Shown piece after piece: positions 17,773-25,582 of a stretch of 52,179 bases of DNA (its first letter is position 1; every line of letters begins with the position of its first letter). A model generated the notes under the pieces. The model did no database searches. It was not told where the DNA came from and was given only the letters and a program-made list of their open reading frames with translations. This stretch comes from Clostridium sp. UBA701. GTDB lineage: Bacteria; Bacillota; Clostridia; Clostridiales; Clostridiaceae. Both the position numbers and the translations under genes were made by a program. Location of the stretch: NCBI GenBank assembly GCA_002298125.1, contig DBMJ01000020.1, forward strand, positions 1 to 52,179, written 5' to 3'.

Positions 17773-17801
17773 AAAAAAGCACTCGGATACCTTCCGAATG
17801 C
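17773..17801 (-). terminator. Terminator after the TetR regulator gene
   Basis: GCATTCGGAA pairs with TCCGAGTGC with one mismatch, and six T residues follow on the minus strand. Confidence 0.85.
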
Positions 17802-17819
17802 CTTGCATAAAAAATAAAA

Positions 17820-18425
17820 TTATACCAATATTATTGAATTTACCAGCAGCTCTGCATAAATTCTTCTCTCTGCCTTGCTGATTATTTCCTTTGTTTCTGC
17901 TCCCTGAGTGTACATCTCTTTAACCACTTGGCTTACTATTATGCCTACGATACTTGAAAACAGTAGGTTGTATTTAAAATCAATAGCTTTTTCATCTACG
18001 TTTGCTCTGCATTTAAAAATTATGTTCTTAATGGCTTTTTGAAGCTCTTCATTTAAATATATCTTTTGTATTATTCCAGGGTTATAGCTTCTTTCCTCTG
18101 TAGATAAATTTACTATCATACCGATGAGTGCAGGGTATTTCAGCATAAAATCCATAAGTGCTTGTGTCCATTCTATAAGCTTTTCTTTAGGTTGAAGAGA
18201 ATCCTTGGTTAGAATTTCCTGTTGAAGATTATAAAGCTGCACAGCATAGTAGTTTTCAACCTCCTTTAAGAGATTGTTCTTGCTGCCAAAATGGTAATTG
18301 ATGGCTGCTACATTTACTCCTGCTCTTTCGGTGATTTCTCTTATGGTGATTTCCCCTTTTATCCCCACAACAGTCAATGCAGCCTCAAAAATCTTTGTTC
18401 TTGTATCTGATACCTGTGAATTCAT
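17820..18425 (-). CDS. TetR-family transcriptional regulator
   Basis: The 201-residue protein has an N-terminal TetR helix-turn-helix: ITIREITERAGVNVAAINYHFGSKNNLLKEVE (about 22-53). The all-helical C-terminal half (about 60-200) would hold the ligand pocket and dimer interface. Such proteins repress drug- or lipid-export genes and release DNA on binding the exported compound. It sits directly upstream of the MMPL/coiled-coil operon on the same strand, but a good terminator separates it, so it is regulated separately. A candidate operator is described at the MMPL promoter. Confidence 0.9.
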   Translation of the reverse strand: MNSQVSDTRTKIFEAALTVVGIKGEITIREITERAGVNVAAINYHFGSKNNLLKEVENYYAVQLYNLQQEILTKDSLQPKEKLIEWTQALMDFMLKYPALIGMIVNLSTEERSYNPGIIQKIYLNEELQKAIKNIIFKCRANVDEKAIDFKYNLLFSSIVGIIVSQVVKEMYTQGAETKEIISKAERRIYAELLVNSIILV

Positions 18426-18534
18426 CTATATCCCTCTTTATATATTATTTCTTCTGTGTTATTTTCATCTTATCATAATTCTATCATATAAAATAGTATT
18501 TATACCCATATTGCAAAAATTACCTTATATTGTA

Positions 18535-19185
18535 CTAAAAAACCTTTTCAAAACCACCTGGGTAAAATCTATACAATTCCTTATTGCCTAAAAATCTTAT
18601 ATCATCAGAATCGACCAATATTGAGCATTCTTCTGGTATTGCATAAATATTTTCCACTTCATGCTCCTTCACTAAATTAAGCAATTCTCCTCTTTGCTTC
18701 TCATTTTCCTTGTCATAGTGCACTTCAACATTAATAGGAACTAGACCTAAGCCCTCTATAACTCTGGCATTTTCAATGTCCTTATCTGTAGTTAATACAC
18801 AGCTTGGGCACAGTGCCAGTGCTCCTGCACTCATACCCACAATATTACCATAATAACCTTCCAAATGTTCTTTTAGCTGTTTTTCTTTTATAAAGCTTAA
18901 TAGCTTTACAGTGTCCCCACCCATTATATATATAAAAGAAGCCCGAGAGAATTTCTCTTTAATAGTCTCTTGTGAATCTGACCTCTCAAGAATCTCCATG
19001 CTCTTTAGTTCTATTCCCAATTCTTTAAATATGTTGAAATTTTCCCTTGAATATTTTTCTGTTTTCAATTTATCCTCTGGATCTGAGGGTATAAACAATA
19101 TGCTATTTAAGCCCTTAAAATTTTCCAAAATAGATTCTTTAAGCTCTTCACAAATATCTTGTCCCCCACCTAATAGATATACCAT
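18535..19185 (-). CDS. Peptidase S51 (dipeptidase E-like)
   Basis: The protein belongs to the S51 fold related to class I glutamine amidotransferases. It has YLLGGG at the N-terminus, YIMGGDTVKLL, and the nucleophile elbow GMSAGAL with a serine in place of the amidotransferase cysteine. A later EVHYDKEN holds the likely catalytic His. S51 enzymes include aspartyl dipeptidase and cyanophycinase; the exact substrate is not evident. Start choice: ATG at 19185 follows GGGGGAGA; the longer frame to 19221 lacks a ribosome site. No signal peptide. Monocistronic. Confidence 0.85.
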   Translation of the reverse strand: MVYLLGGGQDICEELKESILENFKGLNSILFIPSDPEDKLKTEKYSRENFNIFKELGIELKSMEILERSDSQETIKEKFSRASFIYIMGGDTVKLLSFIKEKQLKEHLEGYYGNIVGMSAGALALCPSCVLTTDKDIENARVIEGLGLVPINVEVHYDKENEKQRGELLNLVKEHEVENIYAIPEECSILVDSDDIRFLGNKELYRFYPGGFEKVF

Positions 19186-19308
19186 AATTCTCCCCCTTTT
19201 ATAATGGAATAAAGTCATCATAGCCTTCTCTTATATTTTGCCATAAATAGTATAAAAATGCACCACTTAATAAAAGAGGTGCATTTTTTCCAAAACCAAT
19301 ATGCTTTT

Positions 19309-19800
19309 TTACCTATAATTTGTAAACTGCAAAGCTACATTATAGTCTTTACCCTTTAATAGGTTTATGGCGGCTTGAAGGTCATCCTTGTCTTTTCCAG
19401 ATACCCTCACTTGATTATCCATGATTTGAGCCTGCACCTTTATTTTACTATTTTTAATATCGCTTACAATTTCCTTAGCTTTTTCCTTTGAAATACCCTT
19501 TACTATTTTTCCAACCTGCCTAACTGTTCCTAGGCTTCCCTTTTCCACTTTGCCTAAATCTAAAGCTTTTACAGATAATCCTCTTTTTACAAATTTACTT
19601 CTTAATATCTCTACTACAGCATTAAGCTTAAATTCATCATCAGAGGAAATGCGTATTTCATCCTCTCCTAGTACCAATTCAGTCTTACTTCCTTTAAAAT
19701 CATAACGCTGGCTTATCTCTTTAAGAGCCTGATTAACAGCATTATCTACCTCCTGCATATCAACCTCTGAAACTACATCAAATGAATAATTACTTGCCAT
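19309..19800 (-). CDS. YajQ-family nucleotide-binding protein
   Basis: The 163-residue protein matches YajQ (UPF0234) along its full length: SFDVVSEVDMQEVDNAVNQ at the start, SQRYDFKGSK near residue 35, two ferredoxin-like alpha-beta halves, and the terminal LQFTNYR. Family members bind nucleotides; a cyclic di-GMP-responsive regulator role has been reported for some. A ribosome site AAGGAGG lies just upstream of the ATG. Monocistronic. The cellular role here is not evident. Confidence 0.92.
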   Translation of the reverse strand: MASNYSFDVVSEVDMQEVDNAVNQALKEISQRYDFKGSKTELVLGEDEIRISSDDEFKLNAVVEILRSKFVKRGLSVKALDLGKVEKGSLGTVRQVGKIVKGISKEKAKEIVSDIKNSKIKVQAQIMDNQVRVSGKDKDDLQAAINLLKGKDYNVALQFTNYR

Positions 19801-19932
19801 TTATATTCCTCCTTGACTGTGACTTAAACTACAGGAAAAATTATACCACATTTCCATATAAATTATAAGTTAAAAAATAAAAACAGTTCTATTTCATCTA
19901 GTTTTTTTGTTATATAACACCACTAAACCATA

Positions 19933-19960
19933 TTGAAATTTACATATTTTATGCTATAAT
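19933..19960 (+). promoter_or_regulatory. Promoter of the small zinc-ribbon gene
   Basis: TTGAAA (19933-19938), a 16-base spacer and TATAAT (19955-19960), with TG one base before the -10 hexamer. The predicted transcript opens almost at once with hairpin AGAGC-AAG-GCTCT (19967-19979) and has a leader of about 110 nt. Confidence 0.7.
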
Positions 19961-20013
19961 AATTTTAGAGCAAGGCTCTATTTATGTATGATTAATTTTT
20001 CATGGTACTTATA

Positions 20014-20069
20014 CTCCTTAAGTCTAGGAGAGAAGTGTTCCTGAAGAAATTAGTCCAAGATTTAAGGAG
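20014..20069 (+). promoter_or_regulatory. Leader with mutually exclusive anti-Shine-Dalgarno pairing
   Basis: CTCCTTAA (20014-20021) is the exact complement of TTAAGGAG (20062-20069), which contains the ribosome site of the zinc-ribbon gene. The same CTCCT can instead pair with the nearer AGGAG (20026-20030) around a 7-base loop. The two pairings exclude each other, which would give an on/off translation switch. This is a structure reading by eye, not a computed fold. Confidence 0.45.
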
Positions 20070-20078
20070 GTTAAAAAA

Positions 20079-20246
20079 ATGTCAGACAAGAACATTATGT
20101 GCAAGGATTGTGGAAAAGAATTTGTATTCACAGAGGGAGAACAGGAATTTTACAAAGAAAAAGGATTTGAAAATGATCCAGTTAGATGCCCTGAATGCAG
20201 AAAAGCAAGAAAGGTAGCTAAGAACAATTATAGAGATAACAGATAG
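20079..20246 (+). CDS. Small zinc-ribbon protein
   Basis: The 55-residue protein has two CxxC pairs, CKDCGKEF (about 8-15) and CPECRKARK (about 38-46). They are separated by an acidic and aromatic stretch and followed by a basic tail. This is the pattern of the probable zinc-ribbon family (PF13451-like), whose role is unknown; a nucleic-acid or ribosome partner is a guess. A perfect AAGGAGG (20064-20070) lies eight bases before the ATG. An overlapping longer frame from 20002 is a shadow without a ribosome site. It has its own promoter and terminator. Confidence 0.85.
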   Translation: MSDKNIMCKDCGKEFVFTEGEQEFYKEKGFENDPVRCPECRKARKVAKNNYRDNR

Positions 20247-20255
20247 TAAAAATAG

Positions 20256-20284
20256 AAGAGCTGCCCTAGTTTAGGACAGCTCTT
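20256..20284. terminator. Convergent terminator between zinc-ribbon and ECF S genes
   Basis: AAGAGCTG-C-CCTA pairs with TAGG-A-CAGCTCTT around loop GTT, followed by T-rich sequence. Confidence 0.8.
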
Positions 20285-20287
20285 TTC

Positions 20288-20812
20288 TTATAATGGAAGT
20301 GCTTTTTTAAGAGGTTTGCTAAGTGGTAATGCTACAGCCATGCCACCAATTATCTGTAGTATATTTCCTGGAATATCTGCCATAGCTACTGCAAAGCTTC
20401 CGTAGATGAATCTGCCAGCTACAAAGTAACCTGCTGTCATAAATAGTCCGCCTACAATAAAGGCCAGTATATTATTTTTAACACTATTACCCTCTTTGCC
20501 ATTTCTATAGGCAATAAGACCAACTATATAACCCATTGTTCCCTTTATAATAAAGGTAAAGGGTGCCCATATAATATATGGTGAAAGTATATCAAAAATG
20601 GTACACCCTATAGCTGCAGAAAAGAAAGCCTTCTTCCTTCCTAAAAGCACAGCAGCAAGAAATACCATTCCATCTCCTAGATGTAGCACTGCTTTACTTC
20701 CAATTGGTACATTAAACGCTATAAGTGTAACATAGGTAAGTGCCGCCATTAGTGAAACCTGTACTAGATCTGTAATAGTGATTAAGCTAGATATTGTTTT
20801 CTTATTTTCCAT
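20288..20812 (-). CDS. ECF transporter substrate-binding S component
   Basis: The 174-residue membrane protein has five or six hydrophobic segments and the features of the S-component family related to PF07155: an N-terminal lead helix, LHLGDGMVFLAAVLLGRKKAF, and PFTFIIKGTMGY. S components bind a vitamin or metal and dock on a shared energising module (EcfA, EcfA', EcfT). No such module is in the window, so it would use one encoded elsewhere. Family members bind riboflavin, pantothenate, pyridoxine or similar; the substrate is not decidable here. No riboswitch was recognised upstream, but a 12-bp perfect palindrome lies about 70 bases before the start. Confidence 0.82.
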   Translation of the reverse strand: MENKKTISSLITITDLVQVSLMAALTYVTLIAFNVPIGSKAVLHLGDGMVFLAAVLLGRKKAFFSAAIGCTIFDILSPYIIWAPFTFIIKGTMGYIVGLIAYRNGKEGNSVKNNILAFIVGGLFMTAGYFVAGRFIYGSFAVAMADIPGNILQIIGGMAVALPLSKPLKKALPL

Positions 20813-20881
20813 AATGTCATCCCCCGTTTATAGAATTCCTTCTCTAATTTCCATTATAAGAAGATTTTTAAATTTGTAAAA

Positions 20882-20893
20882 TGTATCGATACA
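20882..20893. promoter_or_regulatory. Perfect 12-bp palindrome upstream of the ECF S gene
   Basis: TGTATCGATACA is a perfect dyad, extended by AAA/TTT after one mismatch on each side. Its position 70-80 bases upstream of the S-component start suits a repressor site. The regulator is unknown. Confidence 0.45.
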
Positions 20894-20985
20894 CTTTTTG
20901 TATTGCAAAATGTAATAATAATTCACTTACAGATACATACTAAGCTTAAATGACTATTACCCTTACTATAAGAGGAGGTTTTACA

Positions 20986-21144
20986 ATGACTTTTCTAAAA
21001 ATACTGGGTGCCATAGTGCTTGTATTTTGGCTCTTAGGTTTAATTTTTAGACTGGGTGGATATATGATTAACATTCTTTTACTGGTGGCTGCTATTGTAT
21101 TTATTGTAGATACATTTTCTAATAAGAACAAACACCGTATTTAA
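20986..21144 (+). CDS. Small two-helix membrane protein (lmo0937-like)
   Basis: The 52-residue protein is almost entirely two hydrophobic helices (about 5-21 and 27-43) joined by FRLGGYM, with a short basic tail SNKNKHR. It resembles the lmo0937/DUF5670 group of small membrane proteins of unknown function. Start choice: ATG at 20986 has AGAGGAGG eight bases upstream; an earlier in-frame ATG at 20950 has none. It is flanked by its own terminator. Similar proteins are often stress-related, but that is not shown here. Confidence 0.72.
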   Translation: MTFLKILGAIVLVFWLLGLIFRLGGYMINILLLVAAIVFIVDTFSNKNKHRI

Positions 21145-21146
21145 CA

Positions 21147-21174
21147 AAAAAAGCAGTTTTTAGACTGCTTTTTT
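21147..21174. terminator. Convergent terminator before prfC 3' end
   Basis: A perfect 11-bp stem AAAAAAGCAGT / ACTGCTTTTTT works in both directions. Confidence 0.9.
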
Positions 21175-21184
21175 CTTTATTAAA

Positions 21185-22780
21185 CTATTCTTCGCTTTTC
21201 CCTACATCAGAAAGTACCAAGCCTTTATTATGGTCTAATGCCCAGTTTATAGCCCAATCACTTTGGAATATTAAAAGATTTCTATCCTTAAGATCCTTAA
21301 CCTTTTTGGTGTCAGAGGTGATATTTAACTTATCTATATCACAATCCTTATTTTCTATCCAGCGTATATATCTAAAGGCTAATCTGTCCATTTTTATGTC
21401 CACACCATACTCATGCTTTAGACGATATTCTAAAACTTCAAACTGTAATACACCTACCACTCCCACAATTATCTCTTCAATTCCAATGTTATATTCCTTA
21501 AACACTTGAATTGCGCCTTCTTGAGATATCTGAGTTATTCCCTTTATAAACTGCTTTCTCTTCATGGTATCAATGGTCCTTACCCTGGCGAAATGTTCTG
21601 GGGCAAAGGTTGGTATACCTTCAAACTTAAATTTATTGCTGCTTTCACACAGTGTATCTCCTATACTGAAAATACCCGGATCAAACACACCTATAATATC
21701 TCCTGCATAGGCTTCCTCTACTATTTCTCTTTCTTGAGCCAAGAATTGCTGTGGCTGGGTCAGTTTTATTCTATTACCTGCCTGAACATGATTCACCTCC
21801 ATACCCTTACTGAATTTCCCTGAGCATATTCTCATAAAGGCAATTCTGTCTCTGTGGGCAGGATTCATGTTAGCCTGTATTTTAAATACAAAAGCTGAGA
21901 ATTCAGGGTTGAACACTTCAATTTCTCCCTGATCAGAGTTTCTTGGAATAGGAGAAGTAGTATTGGATAAAAATCCTTCTAGGAAGGGCTCTACCCCAAA
22001 ATTAGTGAGGGCACTTCCAAAAAATACAGGAGTAAGCTCCCCTCTTCTCACAGCCTCTATATCAAATTCATCTCCAGCTATATCTAATAATTCAATATCA
22101 TCCATAAGCTTCTTATGAAGATTCTCTCCAAGCAAATCATGAAAAACCTTGTCCTCTACTTTTCCTTCCACGGACTCTACTGCAGTTTGGCCATGATTTC
22201 CACCATTAAACAATTGAACCTTATGATTTACCCTGTCATAAACTCCTTTAAAATCCACGCCAGAGCCTATGGGCCAATTTACTGGATAGGTCTTTATGCC
22301 CAGTACATTCTCAAGCTCTTCCATGAGTTCGAAGGGGTCCCTGGTTTCTCTGTCCATTTTATTTACAAAAGTAAATACAGGGATTTCTCTAATACTGCAT
22401 ACGTGAAATAGCTTTTTAGTCTGCTCCTCCACACCCTTAGCCCCGTCAATAACCATTACAGCACTATCTGCTGCCATTAGTGTTCTATAGGTGTCTTCAC
22501 TAAAGTCCTGATGTCCTGGGGTATCTAAAATGTTTATGCAGTAGCCCTCATAGTTAAACTGCATTACAGAAGAGGTAACAGAAATACCTCTTTGCTTTTC
22601 TATTTCCATCCAGTCAGATACTGCATGCTTAGCAGCCTTTCTTGACTTTACAGAGCCTGCTAGTCTAATAGCTCCTCCATATAAGAGCAGCTTTTCTGTA
22701 AGGGTGGTTTTACCAGCATCTGGGTGGGATATTATCGCAAAGGTTCTTCGCCTTTCAATTTCCTTTATAAAATCAACCAA
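21185..22780 (-). CDS. prfC: Peptide chain release factor 3
   Basis: The 531-residue translational GTPase releases RF1/RF2 from the ribosome after peptide release. The G1 motif SHPDAGKTTL (19-28), G2 region QRGISVTSSV, G3 DTPGHQDFSEDTY and G4 NKMDRE are all intact. The spacing and the DFSEDTYRTL stretch are specific to RF3 rather than EF-G. Length is normal. It is monocistronic and convergent with a small membrane-protein gene. Confidence 0.95.
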   Translation of the reverse strand: MVDFIKEIERRRTFAIISHPDAGKTTLTEKLLLYGGAIRLAGSVKSRKAAKHAVSDWMEIEKQRGISVTSSVMQFNYEGYCINILDTPGHQDFSEDTYRTLMAADSAVMVIDGAKGVEEQTKKLFHVCSIREIPVFTFVNKMDRETRDPFELMEELENVLGIKTYPVNWPIGSGVDFKGVYDRVNHKVQLFNGGNHGQTAVESVEGKVEDKVFHDLLGENLHKKLMDDIELLDIAGDEFDIEAVRRGELTPVFFGSALTNFGVEPFLEGFLSNTTSPIPRNSDQGEIEVFNPEFSAFVFKIQANMNPAHRDRIAFMRICSGKFSKGMEVNHVQAGNRIKLTQPQQFLAQEREIVEEAYAGDIIGVFDPGIFSIGDTLCESSNKFKFEGIPTFAPEHFARVRTIDTMKRKQFIKGITQISQEGAIQVFKEYNIGIEEIIVGVVGVLQFEVLEYRLKHEYGVDIKMDRLAFRYIRWIENKDCDIDKLNITSDTKKVKDLKDRNLLIFQSDWAINWALDHNKGLVLSDVGKSEE

Positions 22781-22896
22781 ATTTCTCTCCTCTTTCTCTC
22801 ATCTTTTTTGTCCCTTAAAATTATTCTCCATCAATGATTTTATATTTATTCCCTGTCTCTGTCAACGAGAGATATTTTATCTGTTTTAATAACGTA

Positions 22897-22924
22897 AAAA
22901 CCCCCGATGATCCTCGAGGGTTTT
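22897..22924. terminator. Terminator after the aconitase X operon
   Basis: AAAACCC-C-CGA pairs with TCG-A-GGGTTTT around loop TGATCC, with a T-run on either strand. Confidence 0.88.
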
Positions 22925-22936
22925 TTCAACCTTATC

Positions 22937-25105
22937 TTATATAAATCTTGCCACCTCATTGGCGGAATTTATAGCCTCCCATGCCCTGCCAGGGGAGCTT
23001 GCATCTCCAACTGCATAAATTCTATTTGCAGCCTTTATTGCCATAAGCTCATTGTATAGCTTATTCTCTGAATATCCCCCTGTTGATAGCACCACAAGGT
23101 CAACTGGTATTTTTATATCCTCAACCTGCTTGGGATCTAGCTTTTTATCAAAGGGATTGTGAATGTTCTCTGGCACCAATGTACTCCATGGGGTGTAGGG
23201 GTTCTTTCTCTTAAGGTTTGCTTTAAGATGCAGCATTCCTTGCTCAATACTTTCAGCCTTTGTAGCTACAAAGGCTTTAACTGGAACCCTTAGAGGCCTT
23301 TTATCACTATTTTTAAAAGCTCCCTTACCCATCATAAGCCATAGCAGCATAGAACGATTGGCATGAACTGTTCCTGTCATAAGCTCTGGCAGCATTTCTA
23401 CCACTGTAACCTCAGCATCTTTTTCGTATGCCAAGGAATAAGCTAGCTCACAGCCTACTACTCCTCCTCCAATAACTGCTATTTTCTTAGCCTCCTGTGG
23501 CAGTTCCATTTGTCTTTCTAAAAGTGACCTTGCTTCCACATGTGGAATATTCTCTAAGCCAGGAATTTTAGGTTTTATTGGTGATAGCCCTGTAGCACAG
23601 ATAATTACATCATACTTATCTTTTAGCTCCTCTGCAGTAACTTCACAGTTTAGCATTAACTTAAGGCCATCCCCTTCAAGCTGCTGCATTTGATATTGAA
23701 GATTTGAAACATATCTTTCCACGTCGTGCTTTATTTCCATGTTGCTTCCAGCAATGAGCTGACCGCCTAATCTGTTTTTCTTTTCATAAAGAGTTACCTC
23801 ATGGCCTCTTAAAAAAGCCGTTCTTGCAGCTTCACAGCCTCCTGGTCCTCCACCTACCACTGCAACCTTCAAAGGCTTTTCTGCCTTAGTAAGCTTCTTA
23901 ACGTCCTCAAAGCCCGTATAAGGATTAACAGTGCAGCAAGGATGTCCACCCAATATAAAGGACTGAATACAGCCTTCCTGATCTCCCATGCAGTGCCTTA
24001 TCTCTTTAACTCTTCCTTCTCTAACCTTCTGTGGCCAGTAAGGGTCTGCTAGCAAAGGCCTGCCAAGCATAATAAAGTCTGCCAGACCCTTCTCTATAAC
24101 CTCTAGAGCTACCTCAGGCTTTCCCAGCTTTCCTATGGCTATTACAGGCACATTAATATTTTCTTCTTCAAAAAACTTTTTTAACCTGCCAGCAATTTCT
24201 TCTACATAGGGCATATCCTCAAAATATGCTGGAGGATGTGGTAAAAACCAATTATCATAACAGCCCTTGTCCACATCAAAGGCATTCACTCCTGCTTCAA
24301 CCAGCGCCTTGCAGAAGCTTAGCCCTTCCTCAATGGACCTTTCCATGCCTTTAAAGTTCTTCTTAAATATTTCCTCACCGTAGCATTCTTTAAGAGCCTG
24401 AGTGAGATCTATCCTATAGATTACAGGAAAATCCTCACCACATCTCTTTTTTATTTCCCTTACCACATCAATGCCAAATTGGTGTTTATTTTTGTATCTT
24501 CCAAATTTCCTTCTGTTCCAAGGTGCAGAGGTCAGCTGGTCCATCATATATCCTTCATGTCCATGAAGCTGCACTCCATCAAAACCGCATACCTTTGCAT
24601 TTACTGCACTTTGGCCAAAGCTCTTTACAATTTTCTTTATCCCTCTATCGCTCATAGGTAGATGAGGCAGTTGAGGAACATAAAAGTTTTTATTTATGGA
24701 GGCTGACTTTAACATCTTTCCCTTTAGTGCCGGCTCGGGAGATCCAACCCTGCCGAGTCCTGCTGTAAGCTGGATAAAAATTTTAGAATCATAAGCATGG
24801 ACCCCTGCTGCAATGTCTCTCCAGCCTGAAAGTCTAGTTCTTGAAGAACCATCTATCCTAGGAAAATAGGTAGTATCATTGTCCTCAGAAACTGTAGGGT
24901 CTACTCCATAGGATACAGGTATGAGTCCAGTTGTTAGCAGCCCAGTTCCTCCCTTTGCTCTCTCCACAAAATAATCTATCATCTTCTGTGACGGTCGTCC
25001 TATAGGGTCACACATATTGATATTACCCATAGGAGCCATAATAATTCTATTTTTAATCCTACATTTTCCTATATAACAAGGTTCAAATAATTTATCATAA
25101 TCCAT
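22937..25105 (-). CDS. Old yellow enzyme/FadH-like flavo-iron-sulfur reductase
   Basis: The 722-residue enzyme has the architecture of 2,4-dienoyl-CoA reductase and the bile-acid BaiCD/BaiH reductases. It has an FMN TIM barrel (1-365; MAPMGN, QLHGHEGYMMDQLTSAPWN), an iron-sulfur segment (372-391), and an FAD/NAD(P) module (about 410-722) with GGGPGGCEAA and GGGVVGCELA. Such enzymes reduce activated C=C bonds with NAD(P)H. The cluster segment reads CMGDQEGC...CC: Cys372, Cys379 and Cys391 are in canonical places, but the second ligand is Asp375, and an extra Cys390 appears. It is the last gene of an operon with aconitase X. A dehydratase feeding an ene-reductase is the natural reading. The substrate is unknown. 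Confidence 0.87.
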   Translation of the reverse strand: MDYDKLFEPCYIGKCRIKNRIIMAPMGNINMCDPIGRPSQKMIDYFVERAKGGTGLLTTGLIPVSYGVDPTVSEDNDTTYFPRIDGSSRTRLSGWRDIAAGVHAYDSKIFIQLTAGLGRVGSPEPALKGKMLKSASINKNFYVPQLPHLPMSDRGIKKIVKSFGQSAVNAKVCGFDGVQLHGHEGYMMDQLTSAPWNRRKFGRYKNKHQFGIDVVREIKKRCGEDFPVIYRIDLTQALKECYGEEIFKKNFKGMERSIEEGLSFCKALVEAGVNAFDVDKGCYDNWFLPHPPAYFEDMPYVEEIAGRLKKFFEEENINVPVIAIGKLGKPEVALEVIEKGLADFIMLGRPLLADPYWPQKVREGRVKEIRHCMGDQEGCIQSFILGGHPCCTVNPYTGFEDVKKLTKAEKPLKVAVVGGGPGGCEAARTAFLRGHEVTLYEKKNRLGGQLIAGSNMEIKHDVERYVSNLQYQMQQLEGDGLKLMLNCEVTAEELKDKYDVIICATGLSPIKPKIPGLENIPHVEARSLLERQMELPQEAKKIAVIGGGVVGCELAYSLAYEKDAEVTVVEMLPELMTGTVHANRSMLLWLMMGKGAFKNSDKRPLRVPVKAFVATKAESIEQGMLHLKANLKRKNPYTPWSTLVPENIHNPFDKKLDPKQVEDIKIPVDLVVLSTGGYSENKLYNELMAIKAANRIYAVGDASSPGRAWEAINSANEVARFI

Positions 25106-25135
25106 TCTATATACCCCCCAGAACTTAAATATTAG

Positions 25136-25576
25136 TTATTTAATTATTACTGTTCCATCCTCATATATCTCTATTTTATCTCCTGTTTGCACAGCCTCTA
25201 GAAAGTCCTTTCCCAATTGATCGATGGTAATTATCCTCTTTTCTACCCATACCTCAGAAAGTATTACTCCTGCAGCTGCAAGGGAATCTATATGTTCTGA
25301 AAACAACATGGCCTTAGGCCCTATACCCATTTGACAGCTGGTTTGAAGTACCATTCCCCCAGTAGTGGAGCCAATGGTTTGAGGTAAGCACAATATTCTA
25401 TCCGTCATTATCTTACCAAACAAATCTCCATTATTTTGGTCATTACATATGGCAACCTTATCCTTATTTAACGCACTTTTTTGAAAGGAAGCAAGCAGGT
25501 TGAACCCCTTTTTGCTTACTATTGCCTCACCTTCACATTTTCCGCCTAGAACAACTCGTCCTTTAAATTCCTTCAT
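25136..25576 (-). CDS. Aconitase X swivel (small) subunit
   Basis: The 146-residue protein matches the DUF126/AcnX swivel domain: GRVVLGGKCEGEAIVSKKG near the start and the phosphate/carboxylate loop GSTTGG (69-74), with the acidic tail EIYEDGTVIIK. In archaea and some bacteria this domain is separate from the large subunit, as here; together they form the active site. It is separated by 6 bases from the large-subunit gene and by 30 from the reductase, a clear operon. It completes a two-subunit (type II) aconitase X. Confidence 0.9.
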   Translation of the reverse strand: MKEFKGRVVLGGKCEGEAIVSKKGFNLLASFQKSALNKDKVAICNDQNNGDLFGKIMTDRILCLPQTIGSTTGGMVLQTSCQMGIGPKAMLFSEHIDSLAAAGVILSEVWVEKRIITIDQLGKDFLEAVQTGDKIEIYEDGTVIIK

Positions 25577-25582
25577 AATACT

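Noticed and set aside
20002..20217. A 71-codon frame overlapping the zinc-ribbon gene
   Set aside because: It has no ribosome site, whereas the overlapping frame at 20079 has AAGGAGG and two CxxC pairs. Only the latter is kept.
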